Under the pieces are notes generated by a model, which did not search any database, had not been told where the DNA came from, and worked only from the letters and a program-made list of their open reading frames with translations. Positions 1-6,730 of a stretch of DNA of 8,101 nucleotides are shown piece by piece. Source of the stretch: Bacteroidetes bacterium GWA2_31_9b (GTDB taxonomy: Bacteria; Bacteroidota; Bacteroidia; Bacteroidales; UBA12077); contig MENE01000112.1 in NCBI GenBank assembly GCA_001769005.1, forward strand, positions 1 to 8,101. Direction: 5' to 3'. Both the position numbers and the translations under genes were made by a program. Position 1 is the stretch's first letter. Each line of letters begins with the position of its first letter.

Positions 1-839
1 TCCGAAGGTGTTAAAAATTCAAAATTTGAATCAGAGAAAATTCTTCGGGGCAAATAACGCATAAACTCAAAAATACCCGTTTCTTCCCATTGATGTTCGC
101 CAAATGTTTCATAATCCATAAAGAGATTCACAATTTCTTCTTTAGAGTCAATGCTATTTAACCAGTTCACATATTTCTCGGTAGTAAGTGGCCATTCATT
201 CCATGCTTTGTTCGAAAAACGAAATGCAATATCATCGCTCAGTTTAAAATTCTTTAACAATAGTTTTAATTTAGGATTAATCGCGTTTGTGTAAACATAG
301 TTTGGGCTTTTCCAACCTAAAATATGCTTTGCCCCTTCACAAAGAATTGCTTTATATCCCATTTCGGAAACCATTTCGCCAATTTTATCGGAATAAATTA
401 ACTCTGTATTACGAAATACTTTAGGTGTTTGATTGAAATGTTCCATTATTTTTTTATCGTGCAAATAAACCTGTCGCTCAAATTCTTCTCTATTTTTTAG
501 TGATGATAATGAGTGAGAGTATGTTTCTGATAGAAATTCGACACAACCCGTATCGGCAAGTCTCTTAAAACTTTCTAAAACATCGGGAGCATACATTTCG
601 AACTGATCAATAGCAGTGCCTGATAAAGAGTAGCTAATTTTAAATTTGCATCCGTATTCATTAATCAAATCTAAGAATAACTGATTTGTAGGCAAATAGC
701 ACTTTTCGGCTACTTTACGCATTATTGAACGGTTTGCAAAATCATCGAAATAATTATGTCGGGCACCAATATCAAAAAAGCGATATCTGCGTAACCTGAA
801 TGGCTGATGAACCTGGAAATAAAAGCAAATGGTTTTCAT
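1..839 (-). CDS. GH57 family amylase / alpha-glucan-processing enzyme (partial, C-terminus outside window)
   Basis: The reading frame is open from an ATG at 839 to the window edge, giving about 279 N-terminal residues; the C-terminal part lies beyond position 1. Residues visible by translation fit glycoside hydrolase family 57: HQPF at 11-14 (conserved region 1), GCVEFL at 98-103 (region 2), FRNTEL at 142-147 with Glu146 at the nucleophile position, and MDYETFGEH at 241-249 with Asp242 at the acid/base position. The Glu/Asp assignment follows the characterised GH57 4-alpha-glucanotransferase family. There is no signal peptide, so the enzyme should act in the cytoplasm, hydrolysing or transferring alpha-1,4-glucan chains. 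It starts 19 bases after the glycosyltransferase stop and is the last operon gene seen, which supports a role in glycogen or maltodextrin turnover. Whether it is an amylase, a glucanotransferase or a branching-type enzyme cannot be decided from this part. Confidence 0.9.
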   Translation of the reverse strand, partial: MKTICFYFQVHQPFRLRRYRFFDIGARHNYFDDFANRSIMRKVAEKCYLPTNQLFLDLINEYGCKFKISYSLSGTAIDQFEMYAPDVLESFKRLADTGCVEFLSETYSHSLSSLKNREEFERQVYLHDKKIMEHFNQTPKVFRNTELIYSDKIGEMVSEMGYKAILCEGAKHILGWKSPNYVYTNAINPKLKLLLKNFKLSDDIAFRFSNKAWNEWPLTTEKYVNWLNSIDSKEEIVNLFMDYETFGEHQWEETGIFEFMRYLPRRIFSDSNFEFLTPS

Positions 840-858
840 ATATTTTTTTATTTTTTTC

Positions 859-2142
859 TTAAGTAGAAATTGATTCGTACACATTTTTTACCTGAAGAGC
901 TGCATTTTCCCACTTTAAATGCAATACTTCTTCTTGTCCATTTCGCCTGAAAAAGCGCGATAAAGCATCATAAGATATAATTCCATAAATGGCATCGGCC
1001 ATAGCATCAATATCCCAAAAATCAACTTTTATAGCATGTTTTAATACTTCTGACACACCCGACTGTTTAGAAATAATAACAGGAACATTAGCACGCATTG
1101 CTTCCAAAGGTGAAATCCCGAAAGGTTCAGATACCGAAGGCATAACATATAAATCGCTTTGCATAAACATTCGATCTACATCATCACCTTTCAAAAACCC
1201 TGTAAAATGAAACTTCTCGCTAATTCGTAACTCTGCAACACGTCTAATCATTCTATTCAGCATATCGCCACTTCCGGCCATCACAAAACGAACATTCGTT
1301 TCTTTTTGTAAAACTCTATTAGCTGCTTCTACAAAATAATCGGGGCCTTTTTGAAATGTTACACGGCCTAAAAAAGTTACTACTTTTTCCGGAACTGATT
1401 TATGCCAGTGGTTATTCGAAAAATCATTAGTAAAATCAACCGCATTATGAACAGTAAAAACTTTCGACTCATCTATTCCATAGCGTGTAATTATTATATT
1501 ACGGGTATAATTGCTCACACAAATAATCCTGTCTGCAGCCAACATTCCTTTACGTTCAATATCAAAAACATTTTGATTAATATTCTCTCCTGAACGGTCG
1601 AACTCTGTTGCATGAACATGTATAACCAAAGGCTTACCTGAAACCGCTTTAGCTGCTATTCCTGCAGGGTATGTTAGCCAATCGTGTGCATGTATAATTT
1701 CAAAGTTATTTTTAGAAGCAAGAACAGAAGCAATCACAGCATATCGCGATACTTCTTCCATTAAATCTTTCCCATATTTTCCTGAAAACTGGTAACGGTT
1801 TCTAAAAATGGATTGATGAATATCGGTTTTATCCAATACGTTTTGAGAAACAATTCTTGCAAATTCTTCGGGAGAAACATAAGGAATTAGGTTTGATCCA
1901 ATTTCCATTAATGTAATTCGTTTCCAGTACTCTTCAAGTAAGAATGATTCCCTGCTAACCTCAACATCTGATGCATTTAAAATATGCGCAATGCTATTGT
2001 CTTCGTCGCCAAATGCTTTTGGAACAACAAAAATTACATCAACACCATTTTTTGCAAGGCCTTTAACCATTCCATAACAGGCTGTTCCTAAACCACCTGT
2101 AATATGAGGTGGGAACTCCCATCCAAACATGAGTATTCTCAT
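859..2142 (-). CDS. GT-B glycosyltransferase, glycogen/starch synthase-like
   Basis: This 427-residue protein has the two Rossmann-like halves of a GT-B enzyme. The N-terminus carries the glycine-rich acceptor/donor loop HITGGLG (13-19), and HAHDW at 151-155 matches the conserved His-Ala-His-Asp-Trp of bacterial glycogen synthases. The C-terminal half has GRVTFQKG (259-266; Arg260 and Lys265 are the usual nucleotide-diphosphate contacts) and the EX7E motif from Glu339 to Glu347. The likely reaction is transfer of glucose from a nucleotide sugar to the non-reducing end of an alpha-1,4-glucan. It is shorter than the roughly 480-residue GlgA of enterobacteria, and the lysine of the classical KTGGL loop is Ile14 here, so it belongs to the GT4/GT5-like synthases of Bacteroidota rather than classical GlgA. 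The donor (ADP- or UDP-glucose) is unknown. It lies between the DUF2934 gene (54-base gap) and the GH57 gene (19-base gap). No Shine-Dalgarno sequence is evident, as usual in this phylum. Confidence 0.87.
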   Translation of the reverse strand: MRILMFGWEFPPHITGGLGTACYGMVKGLAKNGVDVIFVVPKAFGDEDNSIAHILNASDVEVSRESFLLEEYWKRITLMEIGSNLIPYVSPEEFARIVSQNVLDKTDIHQSIFRNRYQFSGKYGKDLMEEVSRYAVIASVLASKNNFEIIHAHDWLTYPAGIAAKAVSGKPLVIHVHATEFDRSGENINQNVFDIERKGMLAADRIICVSNYTRNIIITRYGIDESKVFTVHNAVDFTNDFSNNHWHKSVPEKVVTFLGRVTFQKGPDYFVEAANRVLQKETNVRFVMAGSGDMLNRMIRRVAELRISEKFHFTGFLKGDDVDRMFMQSDLYVMPSVSEPFGISPLEAMRANVPVIISKQSGVSEVLKHAIKVDFWDIDAMADAIYGIISYDALSRFFRRNGQEEVLHLKWENAALQVKNVYESIST

Positions 2143-2196
2143 TCGATTATTTTAATTTTTTAAAACAATTTTAGTAAATCAGAAAAAAATCATTTA

Positions 2197-2400
2197 TTAT
2201 TTTCTTCCGGTTAATTCTTTTTCGGCTTTAATCCAGTTTTCAAGATCAGATCCCTGATATCCACTTTCGACATAAATTTCATAAGCTCTGGCTTGAATTT
2301 CTTCGTCAGTAACTTGTGTTTTTTTTGTTTTTGGTTTTGAAACCGGTTTTTTTGCAACTGCTGATTTTGTAACAGTCTTTGTTGTTGTTTTTGTTGCCAT
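2197..2400 (-). CDS. Small DUF2934-domain protein with basic, histone-H1-like N-terminal tail
   Basis: The product has 67 residues in two parts. Residues 1-30 are almost entirely Lys, Thr, Ala, Val, Ser and Pro, including AKKP and KPKTKK, and look disordered and strongly basic. Residues 32-66 match the DUF2934 pattern: a predicted helix with ARAYEIYVESG, then a short loop and DLENWIKAEKEL. The function of this domain is not established. The gene sits 17 bases after the debranching enzyme gene and 54 bases before the glycosyltransferase gene, on the same strand, so it is almost certainly co-transcribed with glycogen genes. The basic tail could bind nucleic acid, or tether the protein to an acidic partner; both are inferences. 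The low-complexity start could be mistaken for noise, but the conserved C-terminal half and operon position make it a real gene. Confidence 0.82.
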   Translation of the reverse strand: MATKTTTKTVTKSAVAKKPVSKPKTKKTQVTDEEIQARAYEIYVESGYQGSDLENWIKAEKELTGRK

Positions 2401-2417
2401 AATTATAAACTTTTATA

Positions 2418-4373
2418 TTACTTAATACCTTTCATTTCTTTTAATCTACAATATATTCTTAATATTTCGGCTACACTCCATGCTTGTGAAATAGCCCCTC
2501 TATTTCGTTGTGGAGGATCGCCATCGAAAATCTCTGAAATCGAAGACAAACCATATTTTGTCATATCTTCTTTAAAATTATTCACAATATTTTCGGCAAG
2601 AGGAATAGCATCTTTACCATAGATTTTAAAATTAGCATCGGCAAAATGTCCAAGAAGCCAAGGCCAAACCGTTCCCTGATGATAAGCACTATCGCGTTCT
2701 GCCTGATTTCCTTCATATCTGCCATGATAATGAGGATTGCTTGGAGATAATGTCCTTAATCCTTTGGGTGTTAAAAGCTCTTTTTCTACAACTTTAATAA
2801 CACCTTGCATTTGCATTTCTGATAAAGGGCTATATGGTAACGAAACGGCAAATATCTGGTTCGGACGAACTGCTTTATGAGATCCTTCTTCATCGACAAG
2901 ATCATATAAATATTGTTTTTCTTCGTACCAAAATACATCAGAGAACGACTTCTTTGTTAATACGAGAATATTTTCCCATTCATTAACAAATTTTGTATCG
3001 TTAAATTCTTTTGCAAGTTCAAGCGTAAAACATAGAGCATTATACCATAAAGCATTTATTTCAACAGCATATCCACTACGTGGTGTTACTGGTTTTCCTT
3101 CAACTACTGCATCCATCCATGTTAGGGCTCGTCCTTTCTCTCCTTGCCAAATTAAACCATTTTCATGCATTTTGATATTGTACTCCATACCTTTGTGGTA
3201 ATTTTCGAGTATAAGTTTCATCTTTTTTCCATAGTCGTGCCAAATGGTCTTATTATCGTTAATCGCTTTGGCATACATCTGTACCGACCAGAAAAACCAT
3301 AAAGGAGCATCTACCGAATTAAATACGGCATTGCTATTTTTACCAATATTTGGAAATAATCCACCTTTCATCTCATGAATCATGGTGTCAAGAACTTTTT
3401 TGCATGATTTAATTTCACCAGCACACAAAGTTAAACCGGGAAGCGAAATAAATGTATCTCTTCCCCATCGTCCAAACCATGGATATCCAGCAATAATTTC
3501 AGTAGTTTTTTCACGTTCAACAAGAAATTGATGTGCAGAATTTATGAGGCAATTTTCAAAACTATCTTTTGGTGGTCTGGTTTTTAACTCTGAGTTAAAT
3601 TTTCGGATTAATCCTGCAGGGATTATTTCTGATGTTGATGCTGAAAAAATTACTGATTCTCCCTTTTTTATTGGTATTTCGAAATAACCGGGAACAAATA
3701 AATCTTCCTGATATTCGTACCCACGATTCATCTCTTCGAGATATTCAATGTTATAATACCAATCGGGACTTGCTATAAACTCATTTTGTTTATTGGTTTG
3801 CATAAATAAATATGGAAAGCCGGGATAAAGTTTTGATTTTATTCCATTACTTACTTTCTTGTATTTAATATCTGCATGCATATTTGCTTTCGAAAGCTTA
3901 TGTGAATTTCGAAATGCTAAAAAAGGTCTTATTCTTAATCGTGTAGGCGAATGAGCATCTTTTAATGTGTAACGTATCATAAACTGCTCTTCGTTGTGAA
4001 CAAAAAGCAGTTCTTTTTCGAGTACAACACCACCAACCTTATATGTTATTTTGGGTGTTGGATCGTACTGAAAATCTGTAATATATTTATGACCATGTGG
4101 TTCGTAAATGCCTTTTCCGGGGAATTTATGAATGCCCAAATTAAATGTTTTGCCTCTTTGAATAACTGTTTCATCAACCGACGAAAGTAAAACATGGTTC
4201 TCATCGTCAAATTCTTTAATAGGAAGAACCATTAATCCATGATATTTTCTTGTGTTACACAAAACTATTGTTGTACTTAGATATCCTCCTGCCCTATTTG
4301 TGCTTAAAATTTCTTTTTTTAATGAGTACTCAAGATTTATGATTTCATCTTTGTTTAAATCTAAATAAGCCAT
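2418..4373 (-). CDS. Glycogen debranching enzyme, amylo-alpha-1,6-glucosidase (GH133 type)
   Basis: The 651-residue protein has the bacterial/archaeal-type debranching architecture. A beta-rich N-terminal domain spans about 15-245, with NRAGGYLSTT near 26-35 and TRKYHGLMV at 41-49. An (alpha/alpha)6 catalytic domain covers about 275-640. Conserved acidic motifs in the catalytic domain are GRWGRDTFI (301-309), NSVDAPLWFFW (352-362), LTWMDA (417-422), GTVWPWLLG (567-575) and SEIFDGDPP (613-621); Asp306, Asp355, Asp421 and Glu614 are candidate active-site residues. The expected activity is removal of alpha-1,6-linked branch stubs from glycogen in the cytoplasm; no signal peptide is present. It is the first gene of the minus-strand operon, followed by the DUF2934, glycosyltransferase and GH57 genes. 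The ATG at 4373 is the only plausible start because conserved sequence begins within about 20 residues. Length matches the single-function family, not the large bifunctional eukaryotic enzyme. Confidence 0.93.
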   Translation of the reverse strand: MAYLDLNKDEIINLEYSLKKEILSTNRAGGYLSTTIVLCNTRKYHGLMVLPIKEFDDENHVLLSSVDETVIQRGKTFNLGIHKFPGKGIYEPHGHKYITDFQYDPTPKITYKVGGVVLEKELLFVHNEEQFMIRYTLKDAHSPTRLRIRPFLAFRNSHKLSKANMHADIKYKKVSNGIKSKLYPGFPYLFMQTNKQNEFIASPDWYYNIEYLEEMNRGYEYQEDLFVPGYFEIPIKKGESVIFSASTSEIIPAGLIRKFNSELKTRPPKDSFENCLINSAHQFLVEREKTTEIIAGYPWFGRWGRDTFISLPGLTLCAGEIKSCKKVLDTMIHEMKGGLFPNIGKNSNAVFNSVDAPLWFFWSVQMYAKAINDNKTIWHDYGKKMKLILENYHKGMEYNIKMHENGLIWQGEKGRALTWMDAVVEGKPVTPRSGYAVEINALWYNALCFTLELAKEFNDTKFVNEWENILVLTKKSFSDVFWYEEKQYLYDLVDEEGSHKAVRPNQIFAVSLPYSPLSEMQMQGVIKVVEKELLTPKGLRTLSPSNPHYHGRYEGNQAERDSAYHQGTVWPWLLGHFADANFKIYGKDAIPLAENIVNNFKEDMTKYGLSSISEIFDGDPPQRNRGAISQAWSVAEILRIYCRLKEMKGIK

Positions 4374-4440
4374 AGAACTACTTTTTAAATGTAACTACTT
4401 AATACTATTCGGTTTTTCTCAAACCTGAAATTCAGAGAGT

Positions 4441-4476
4441 AAAAAATAACGGGTTACAGTAAAACAACCCATTATT
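4441..4476 (-). terminator. Terminator-like hairpin with U tract in the leader of the debranching gene (possible attenuator)
   Basis: The arms 4466-4476 and 4445-4455 form an 11-bp stem around a 10-base loop. Read as minus-strand RNA, all 11 pairs form, with one U-G wobble and a GGG/CCC core. Read as plus-strand RNA, the same position is a C-A mismatch. The 3' arm ends in UU and runs straight into UUUU, giving six uridines in a row. This is the shape of an intrinsic terminator, lying 67 bases before the debranching start codon. No minus-strand gene lies upstream within the spacer, so an attenuator or a stabilising leader hairpin is more plausible than an end-of-gene terminator. The structure is seen in the sequence; the function is inferred. 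Confidence 0.45.
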
Positions 4477-4577
4477 ATCTTATTATGATACTAATTTTAG
4501 AACTATTATGTTTAATTTAAATCATATCTAAACATGATTATTATATTAAAGCACAAGTAAATGATAATCAAAAAAAT

Positions 4578-4585
4578 CAAAATTA
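4578..4585 (-). promoter_or_regulatory. Candidate -7 box for the glycogen operon
   Basis: On the minus strand this reads TAATTTTG, a full match to the Bacteroidota -7 consensus TAnnTTTG. A TTGG lies at 4616-4613, but the spacing (27 bases) is longer than the usual 19-21, so the -33 element is poor. If used, it would give a leader of roughly 200 bases containing the hairpin at 4441-4476. AT-rich DNA yields such matches by chance. Confidence 0.25.
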
Positions 4586-4688
4586 TTAACAGACATGCTA
4601 TTTAATCAGTTACCAATTTACACGATTTAAAAATGAAAATCAACTTAAAATCCAAAATATATAACCAAAACTCGAAACCAAATGTTTA

Positions 4689-4696
4689 TAATTTTG
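4689..4696 (+). promoter_or_regulatory. Candidate -7 box for msrB
   Basis: TAATTTTG matches the Bacteroidota TAnnTTTG -7 consensus 18 bases before the msrB start codon. Transcription would begin around 4703 and leave a leader of only about a dozen bases. I see no good TTTG -33 element at the expected distance upstream, so support is limited to one box and its position. Confidence 0.35.
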
Positions 4697-4714
4697 TTAA
4701 ATAAATAAAAAGTC

Positions 4715-5149
4715 ATGAACAGAATTATACTTGTTTTGTTATTTATTTTTCTATCAACTTACTTAAAATCACAGGATACCATGCAATTTAAACAATTAAC
4801 ACCCGCAGAAGAAAGGGTAATCATATATAAAGGAACAGAAATGCCTTACACAGGTGAGTATTTAAATAATAAATTAAATGGAACATATTCCTGCAAACGT
4901 TGCGGAGCAGAATTATATCGTTCTGATTCTAAGTTTGATTCGCATTGTGGATGGCCTAGCTTCGATGATGAAATAAAAGGAGCTGTAAAACGAATTCCAG
5001 ACACTGATGGTAAAAGAACAGAAATTGTATGTGCTAATTGTGGCGCTCATTTAGGACATGTTTTTATTGGTGAAGGATTTACTAAAAAAAATACACGGCA
5101 TTGTGTCAATTCAATTTCTTTAAAGTTTATTCCAGAATCGAAAAAGTAG
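4715..5149 (+). CDS. msrB: Peptide-methionine (R)-S-oxide reductase MsrB, exported form
   Basis: The protein reduces the R epimer of methionine sulfoxide in oxidised proteins. Its 144 residues hold a complete MsrB domain (about 27-138). Two CxxC pairs, Cys60/Cys63 and Cys106/Cys109, form the structural zinc site. HCGWPSF (77-83) carries the likely resolving Cys78, GAHLGHVF (110-117) is conserved, and RHCVNS (128-133) carries the catalytic Cys130. Residues 1-20 form a short basic start plus hydrophobic segment ending in KSQ before Asp21, a typical signal peptide, so the enzyme probably works in the periplasm. A second in-frame ATG at residue 23 would give a cytoplasmic form; the upstream ATG is preferred because the intervening codons encode a good export signal. 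An exported MsrB needs a reductant in the envelope, and none is encoded nearby. It is transcribed away from the glycogen operon and lies 143 bases before the next gene, so it is probably monocistronic. No clear terminator follows it. Confidence 0.95.
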   Translation: MNRIILVLLFIFLSTYLKSQDTMQFKQLTPAEERVIIYKGTEMPYTGEYLNNKLNGTYSCKRCGAELYRSDSKFDSHCGWPSFDDEIKGAVKRIPDTDGKRTEIVCANCGAHLGHVFIGEGFTKKNTRHCVNSISLKFIPESKK

Positions 5150-5182
5150 TTTCAGGTTAAAATTTCTTTCCAAAGTTTTTTA

Positions 5183-5211
5183 TTGAATATTTTATTTCTA
5201 ACTTAGATTTC
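5183..5211 (+). promoter_or_regulatory. Candidate promoter for the LVIVD cassette
   Basis: A TTG at 5183-5185 and TAGATTTC at 5204-5211 (seven of eight consensus positions of TAnnTTTG counting the free ones) are separated by 18 bases, close to Bacteroidota -33/-7 spacing. The predicted start of transcription is near 5218, leaving a leader of about 75 bases before the ATG at 5293. The match is imperfect and the region is AT-rich. Confidence 0.3.
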
Positions 5212-5292
5212 GTTTATATTTATTATAAAAAAAACTAAACGCAACGGATTATTTCAATTCTACATCAATAGAATAAATAAAAATCTAAGATT

Positions 5293-5799
5293 ATGAAAAA
5301 ATTAATTTATTTGATATTACTTATTATTCCGCTATTTATAGGTAGTTCGACTGAATTCGACAATCCTTCGGAATTTTTTCCTGTGTTAATGGAACGAAGC
5401 GAACTTGAAATAAGTGTATTCCATAGAATTCCTCAGGATATAGTAAATCCTGGAAAAATTTACTATAAAGACAATACAATTTACTTGATTGAAAAATTCA
5501 AAGGGATTCACATAATTGATAATACAACTCCATCGAGCCCGCAAAAAATTGCATTTATTAACGTACCTGGGTGTATTGATATTGCAATTAAAAACAATAG
5601 CTTGATGACTGATAATGCCATTGATCTGGTTTCCATCGATTTGACTGAAGGAATCGAAAATATTACAGTCTCAAAACGTGTAAAAAATGTTTTTCCCGAA
5701 AGCACTCCTCCCGATTTAGATTATATTCCGTATATGTTCAATCACAGTAACCGACCTGAAAATACGATTATTGTTGGTTGGGAAAAAAGCAATATCTAA
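5293..5799 (+). CDS. Exported LVIVD-repeat protein, short form (function unknown)
   Basis: The 168-residue product begins with a signal peptide (KK followed by a hydrophobic run to about residue 17, small residues GSS at 17-19). The mature part has one clear LVIVD-type repeat at about 52-93, with a Gly-Lys-Ile-Tyr strand, the core GIHIIDNTTPSSP (71-83) and a closing strand. A second, looser repeat follows at about 94-132 with DNAIDLVSIDL (107-117). Such repeats form beta-propeller-like blades, but two blades cannot close a propeller, so the protein may pair with another LVIVD protein. The C-terminal 35 residues are proline- and tyrosine-rich with no repeat, and end in RPENTIIVGW before the last five residues. 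From memory, short LVIVD proteins with this ending occur beside longer LVIVD lipoproteins in other Bacteroidota, so I read it as intact, not truncated. The next gene encodes such a lipoprotein 174 bases downstream. Confidence 0.8.
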   Translation: MKKLIYLILLIIPLFIGSSTEFDNPSEFFPVLMERSELEISVFHRIPQDIVNPGKIYYKDNTIYLIEKFKGIHIIDNTTPSSPQKIAFINVPGCIDIAIKNNSLMTDNAIDLVSIDLTEGIENITVSKRVKNVFPESTPPDLDYIPYMFNHSNRPENTIIVGWEKSNI

Positions 5800-5858
5800 C
5801 AAGGATTAATACTAAAAACGATGAAACACACATGTTTTGCAAACACAACAAAAATGAA

Positions 5859-5945
5859 AATATAGGTATATGGTATAAGGGTATAAAGTATATCGGATTT
5901 GGCTACACCCCTATACCCTATAACTTATACCCTATACCCAATATT
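5859..5945. repeat. Inverted array of 7-base GGGTATA/TATACCC units (long imperfect hairpin)
   Basis: The right arm is a near-perfect tandem of CCCTATA units (5909-5915, 5916-5922, a variant at 5923-5929, 5930-5936, then CCC). The left arm holds the complementary units AGGTATA, TGGTATA, an 8-base AGGGTATA and AAGTATA between 5864 and 5892. The arms (about 5859-5896 and 5907-5945) pair over most of their length with a few mismatches and single-base bulges, leaving a loop of about 10 bases, and end in AATAT/ATATT. The element lies between the two LVIVD genes. It has no U tract, so it is not a standard intrinsic terminator. It could be a dispersed REP-like or MITE-like repeat, an RNA-stability hairpin, or a protein-binding array; copy number in the genome is unknown. 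Confidence 0.8.
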
Positions 5946-5973
5946 ATTGTTTAACTTATAAAATTATTTACGA

Positions 5974-6723
5974 ATGAAACAATTAAACTATTTAATCATA
6001 TTTCTTTCGTTAATCCTTATTATGGGTTGCGAAAGTTCTGAAATCAACTCTTCAAGCGACGATTCAAACGATACAGGCACTGCAGGTTCTCTTGCACGAT
6101 TTACTATCGCAGGAAACTACTTATATACTGTTGAATTACAACAACTCAAAATTTTTAATATCAGCGACGAGAAAAAACCAACTTTTGTTAAACAAATAAA
6201 TCCAGGTATCGATATCGAGACCATTTTCTCAATAAATGATTATCTGTTTCTTGGTTCGCGTTGGGGTGTATATATTTTTGACATATCTATTCCGGAATTT
6301 CCAATTCAAGTTTCAATGTATAGTCACATATACAGTTGCGATCCTGTTGTAGTTTCCGGAAATTATGCTTTTTCAACACTTAACTCTTCTGGTGCTTGCG
6401 GACAAGGATTAGATCAACTCCATATTATTGATATTTCAGATTTAGAAAATCCAACTGCAATTGCAATTATTGAAATGGATAATCCAAAAGGACTAGGTAT
6501 TTCAGGAGATTTTTTATTTGTTTGCGATAACGGAATTAAGGTTTATGATGTTTCAAATCCTGAATTACCAGTATTTATTAAAAAAGAAACAATTGACGCA
6601 TATGATATAATTCCTATAGGAAACTTATTATTAATAGCAGCAGAATCTGGTCTTCACGAATATGAATATAATACCGAAGGTGATTTAACTTTTGTAAGTA
6701 CTTTATACACTCAAACTAAATAA
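5974..6723 (+). CDS. LVIVD-repeat lipoprotein (beta-propeller-like, function unknown)
   Basis: The 249-residue protein has a type II signal peptide with lipobox LIMGC, lipidated at Cys19, then a Ser/Asp/Glu-rich linker to about residue 38. The rest is made of roughly five LVIVD-type repeats of about 36-45 residues (near 41-76, 82-117, 124-168, 171-205 and 208-243). Recurring cores are LKIFNISDEKKP, VYIFDISIPEFP, LHIIDISDLENP and IKVYDVSNPELP. This pattern predicts a small beta-propeller on the outer membrane. Two acidic residues within +2 to +6 after the lipid cysteine hint at surface export, but the match to the known Bacteroidota lipoprotein export signal is weak. Cys122 and Cys142 could form a disulfide. 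The gene precedes a predicted outer-membrane protein gene by only 7 bases, which suggests co-transcription and shared location. No catalytic motif is visible; a binding or scaffold role is inferred. Confidence 0.87.
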   Translation: MKQLNYLIIFLSLILIMGCESSEINSSSDDSNDTGTAGSLARFTIAGNYLYTVELQQLKIFNISDEKKPTFVKQINPGIDIETIFSINDYLFLGSRWGVYIFDISIPEFPIQVSMYSHIYSCDPVVVSGNYAFSTLNSSGACGQGLDQLHIIDISDLENPTAIAIIEMDNPKGLGISGDFLFVCDNGIKVYDVSNPELPVFIKKETIDAYDIIPIGNLLLIAAESGLHEYEYNTEGDLTFVSTLYTQTK

Positions 6724-6730
6724 TTGACAC

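Larger units (their letters stand above)
4374..4714. other. Divergent intergenic region between glycogen operon and msrB
   Basis: This 341-base AT-rich spacer separates two outward-facing transcription units and contains no convincing reading frame. It must hold the promoter of the minus-strand glycogen operon and probably that of msrB. Visible elements are an 11-bp hairpin with a following T run on the minus strand (4441-4476), a TAATTTTG box on the minus strand (4578-4585) and one on the plus strand (4689-4696). A shorter 7-bp inverted repeat, ATGTTTA/TAAACAT, lies at 4508-4535 and could be an operator, but at this base composition it may be chance. Confidence 0.7.

Noticed and set aside
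989..1210. 73-codon plus-strand frame inside the glycosyltransferase gene
   Set aside because: It is antisense to a conserved enzyme, has no family resemblance and no upstream signals. The same applies to antisense frames at 1402-1593, 3996-4190, 5508-5705 and 7539-7754.
4508..4535. 7-bp inverted repeat ATGTTTA/TAAACAT in the divergent spacer
   Set aside because: Too short and AT-rich to call an operator without conservation data; only mentioned within the spacer entry.
5293..5799. The short LVIVD gene as a truncated or frameshifted pseudogene
   Set aside because: The sequence after its stop codon does not continue any LVIVD pattern in another frame, it has an intact signal peptide, and its C-terminal block resembles natural ends of such proteins as I recall them.
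5821..5865. 14-codon ATG frame after the short LVIVD gene
   Set aside because: It is very short, runs into the heptamer repeat and has no recognisable features.
5909..5939. CCCTATA repeats as a CRISPR or telomere-like array
   Set aside because: Units are 7 bases without spacers and are mirrored in an inverted arm, so a CRISPR does not fit; telomere-like repeats have no place inside a presumed circular chromosome.
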